This document shows positions 5,553 to 7,242 of a stretch of DNA of 7,242 nt, piece by piece. Position 1 is the stretch's first letter. Each line of letters begins with the position of its first letter. The notes under the pieces are model-generated. The model searched no databases, was not told where the DNA came from, and saw only the letters and a program-made list of their open reading frames with translations. The position numbers and the translations under genes are program-made. Source of the stretch: Paracoccaceae bacterium (GTDB taxonomy: Bacteria; Pseudomonadota; Alphaproteobacteria; Rhodobacterales; Rhodobacteraceae); the NCBI GenBank assembly GCA_026982255.1, contig JALSHL010000003.1, forward strand, positions 1-7,242, written 5' to 3'.

Positions 5553-7085
5553 CTAGAGCGGAATATTGTCATGTTTCTTCCACGGATTGCCCAGCTTCTT
5601 GTTGCGCAGGCTGGCAAAGGCACGGCAGACACGCTTGCGGGTGTTGCGCGGCATGATCACCTCGTCAATGAACCCTCGCTCGGCAGCCACGAAGGGATTG
5701 GCGAAACGGTCCTCGTAATTTTTCGTATGCTCCGCGATTTTTTCAGGGTCCCCGAGGTCGGCACGATAGATGATCTCGGTCGCGCCCTTGGCCCCCATCA
5801 CCGCGATTTCCGCGGTCGGCCAGGCATAGTTGAAATCCCCGCGCAGATGTTTCGAGGCCATTACGTCATAGGCCCCGCCATAGGCCTTGCGGGTAATCAC
5901 CGTCACCTTCGGCACCGTCGCCTCGCCATAGGCAAACAGCAGCTTCGCCCCGTGCTTGATCACGCCGCCGTATTCCTGTGCGGTGCCGGGCAGAAAACCG
6001 GGCACATCGACCAGCGTCAGGATCGGAATCTCGAACGCATCGCAGAAGCGCACGAAACGGGCGGCCTTGCGGCTCGACCCGATATCGAGGCACCCCGCCA
6101 GCACCATCGGCTGGTTGGCCACCACCCCGACGGTCCGTCCTTCCAGCCGGATGAAACCGGTCAGGATATTCTTGGCAAAATCCGCCTGAATCTCGAAAAA
6201 GTCTCCCTCGTCCGCCAGTTTGCGCACCAGTTCGTGCATATCGTAGGGCGCGTTGGGATTATCGGGCACCAATGTGTCTAGGCTCGGCTCCTCGCGCGCC
6301 TGATCGTCGAAGAACGGACGCACCGGTGGTTTCTCGCGATTGTTGAGCGGCAGCATATCAACCAGACGCCGGACCTCCAGCAAGGCTTCCAGATCGTTGT
6401 CGAAAGCCCCGTCCGCAACCGAGGACCTGGACGTATGCGTCTTGGCCCCGCCCAGTTCCTCGGCAGTCACCACCTCGTTGGTCACGGTTTTCACCACATC
6501 GGGACCGGTGACAAACATGTAGGAGCTGTCCCGCACCATAAAGATAAAATCGGTTATCGCCGGCGAATAGACCGCCCCGCCCGCACAGGGCCCCATGATA
6601 ACGCTGATCTGCGGGATCACGCCCGATGCCTCGATATTTTTCTGGAACACATCGGCATAGCCGCCAAGGGCATCGACCCCCTCCTGAATACGCGCACCGC
6701 CGGAATCGTTCAGCCCGATCACCGGCGCACCGTTCTTTATCGCCATATCCATAATCTTGCAGATCTTCTGCGCATGGGTTGCCGACAGCGAGCCGCCCAG
6801 AACCGTGAAATCCTGCGAGAACACATAGACCAGCCGCCCGTTGATCGTGCCCCAGCCGGTTACAACGCCGTCGCCCGGATATTTCTGCTTGTCCATGCCG
6901 AAATCGACGCAACGGTGCGCCACGAACATGTCGAACTCCTCGAAGCTGCCCTCGTCCAGCAATACCTCCAGCCGTTCGCGCGCGGTCAGCTTGCCCTTGG
7001 CGTGCTGCGCATCGATACGCCGCTGCCCTCCGCCAAGGCGCGCCTGTTCACGGCGGGTTTCGAGTTGTTCGAGAATGGCTTTCAT
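5553..7085 (-). CDS. pccB: Propionyl-CoA carboxylase beta subunit (carboxyltransferase)
   Basis: This 510-residue carboxyltransferase moves the carboxyl group from PccA-bound biotin to propionyl-CoA, giving (S)-methylmalonyl-CoA. It has two crotonase-like halves: N domain about 1-250 and C domain about 270-510. The N-terminus (MKAILEQLETRREQARLGGG, then DAQHAKGKLTARER) and C-terminus (NPWKKHDNIPL) are typical of alphaproteobacterial PccB. Oxyanion-hole glycines are seen in GPCAGGAVYSP (165-175) and RKAYGGAYDVM (399-409). Asp417 in RGDFNYAW probably aligns with the Asp that favours propionyl- over acetyl-CoA in Streptomyces PccB; I place it by motif, not alignment. The frame extends to an ATG at 7169, but the start at 7085 matches the family and has GGAGA 7 nt upstream; the extra 28 residues are unlike the family and would cross the operator. 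The gene is first in the minus-strand series and probably activated by PccR. Confidence 0.96.
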   Translation of the reverse strand: MKAILEQLETRREQARLGGGQRRIDAQHAKGKLTARERLEVLLDEGSFEEFDMFVAHRCVDFGMDKQKYPGDGVVTGWGTINGRLVYVFSQDFTVLGGSLSATHAQKICKIMDMAIKNGAPVIGLNDSGGARIQEGVDALGGYADVFQKNIEASGVIPQISVIMGPCAGGAVYSPAITDFIFMVRDSSYMFVTGPDVVKTVTNEVVTAEELGGAKTHTSRSSVADGAFDNDLEALLEVRRLVDMLPLNNREKPPVRPFFDDQAREEPSLDTLVPDNPNAPYDMHELVRKLADEGDFFEIQADFAKNILTGFIRLEGRTVGVVANQPMVLAGCLDIGSSRKAARFVRFCDAFEIPILTLVDVPGFLPGTAQEYGGVIKHGAKLLFAYGEATVPKVTVITRKAYGGAYDVMASKHLRGDFNYAWPTAEIAVMGAKGATEIIYRADLGDPEKIAEHTKNYEDRFANPFVAAERGFIDEVIMPRNTRKRVCRAFASLRNKKLGNPWKKHDNIPL

Positions 7086-7119
7086 CGGGCGGTCTCCGTT
7101 TTCTGGATGTTTGCAGTGC

Positions 7120-7128
7120 AGCATAGCA
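7120..7128 (-). promoter_or_regulatory. Candidate extended -10 promoter element of pccB
   Basis: The minus strand reads TGC-TATGCT, an extended -10 type element (TGn plus a hexamer matching four of six consensus positions), 34 bp before the pccB ATG at 7085. No good -35 box lies 16-18 bp upstream, which fits a promoter that relies on an activator. Initiation would be near 7113, which puts the PccR-like site centred about 60 bp upstream, a position common for activators. The assignment is by eye. Confidence 0.35.
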
Positions 7129-7162
7129 AGAAATGCGTGCGGTTGAAGCAATTCCTTGAAAA

Positions 7163-7182
7163 TTTGCAAATTATGTTGCGGA
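7163..7182. promoter_or_regulatory. Probable PccR (ScfR family) operator in the pccB/regulator divergent region
   Basis: TTTGCAAA (7163-7170) is followed after exactly four bases by GTTGCGGA (7175-7182). In Rhodobacter sphaeroides the conserved motif TTTGCAAA-N4-TTTGCAAA upstream of pccB is needed for regulation by PccR, a short-chain acyl-CoA responsive regulator that raises pccB expression on propionate and acetate. Here the first half is perfect and the second matches five of eight positions. The site lies between pccB and a divergent start codon. The match to the published motif is recalled from the literature; binding here is inferred. Confidence 0.7.
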
Positions 7183-7193
7183 CACTTTATGCA
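7164..7193 (+). promoter_or_regulatory. Candidate promoter of the divergent gene (probably pccR)
   Basis: TTGCAA (7164-7169, four of six) is followed after 18 bp by TATGCA (7188-7193, three of six) on the plus strand. This would start transcription near 7200, with a leader of about 33 nt before the ATG at 7233. The -35-like box lies inside the PccR-like operator, so binding would be expected to hinder this promoter and give autorepression. The hexamers are weak, so this is tentative. Confidence 0.25.
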
Positions 7194-7223
7194 AAGTGCA
7201 AATATGCGAATACCGCAAATGCA
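7190..7223. repeat. Short irregular tandem array of GCAAA-type units
   Basis: Four units with core GCRAA follow one another on the plus strand: GCAAA at 7191 and 7198, GCGAA at 7206, GCAAA at 7215, spaced 7, 8 and 9 bp. Each resembles a half of the TTTGCAAA operator motif found just to the left. The array covers the predicted leader of the divergent gene. It could be secondary operator halves or a chance result of AT-rich intergenic sequence. Confidence 0.4.
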
Positions 7224-7232
7224 GGAACCAAC

Positions 7233-7242
7233 ATGCCCAAAA
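7233..7242 (+). CDS. pccR: Start of a divergent gene, probably the propionate regulator PccR; cut by the window edge
   Basis: Only ATG CCC AAA A (Met-Pro-Lys) is visible. AGGA (7223-7226) lies six bases before the ATG, a good ribosome-binding site on the plus strand. The identity rests on context: the start is divergent from pccB, with a PccR-type operator between the two genes, and PccR-family XRE helix-turn-helix regulators sit beside pccB in related bacteria. The three residues themselves cannot identify the family, so the gene symbol is an inference. If this is correct, the protein would sense a short-chain acyl-CoA and control pccB and perhaps its own gene. Confidence 0.45.

Noticed and set aside
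7086..7169. Extended pccB start at 7169
   Set aside because: The extra 28 residues do not resemble PccB N-termini, would cross the operator and promoter, and lack a good ribosome-binding site, whereas 7085 has GGAGA at 7 nt and the usual family N-terminus.

Overview
This window is a chromosomal metabolic locus of an alphaproteobacterium, most likely of the Rhodobacterales/Roseobacter group. The evidence is the high-GC coding sequence, the protein sequences (PccA, PccB and a single-chain MCM close to those known from Ruegeria, Roseobacter and Rhodobacter) and a PccR-type operator. Nearly all genes lie on the minus strand, so transcription runs from the right end to the left. No IS element, phage gene, CRISPR array, tRNA or rRNA was seen.

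From right to left in transcription order: a divergent regulatory region (7086-7232) separates pccB from the first codons of a plus-strand gene (7233 onward), which is probably the ScfR-family regulator pccR. Then come pccB (5553-7085), a small two-helix membrane protein (5215-5457), an uncharacterised 119-residue cytosolic protein (4839-5198), a 63-residue glycine-zipper lipoprotein (4526-4717) with its own -10-like promoter element and a strong intrinsic terminator (4456-4489), pccA (2435-4435) and methylmalonyl-CoA mutase (309-2435), which overlaps pccA by one base. After a 133-bp gap comes the N-terminal part of an NADP-type malic enzyme (1-175), cut by the window edge.

Together the large genes encode the methylmalonyl-CoA pathway. 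PccA and PccB carboxylate propionyl-CoA to (S)-methylmalonyl-CoA, and after epimerisation (no epimerase gene in the window) the B12-dependent mutase makes succinyl-CoA. Succinyl-CoA passes through the TCA cycle to malate, which the malic enzyme can convert to pyruvate plus NADPH. This serves growth on propionate, odd-chain or branched substrates and, in organisms that use the ethylmalonyl-CoA pathway, acetate.

I do not see an undescribed defence or mobile system. The points worth a second look are the operator architecture upstream of pccB, the terminator 20 bp before pccA (which separates the two carboxylase subunits transcriptionally), two uncharacterised small genes inside the carboxylase locus, and a near-perfect Shine-Dalgarno/ATG at 5542 without a convincing gene behind it.
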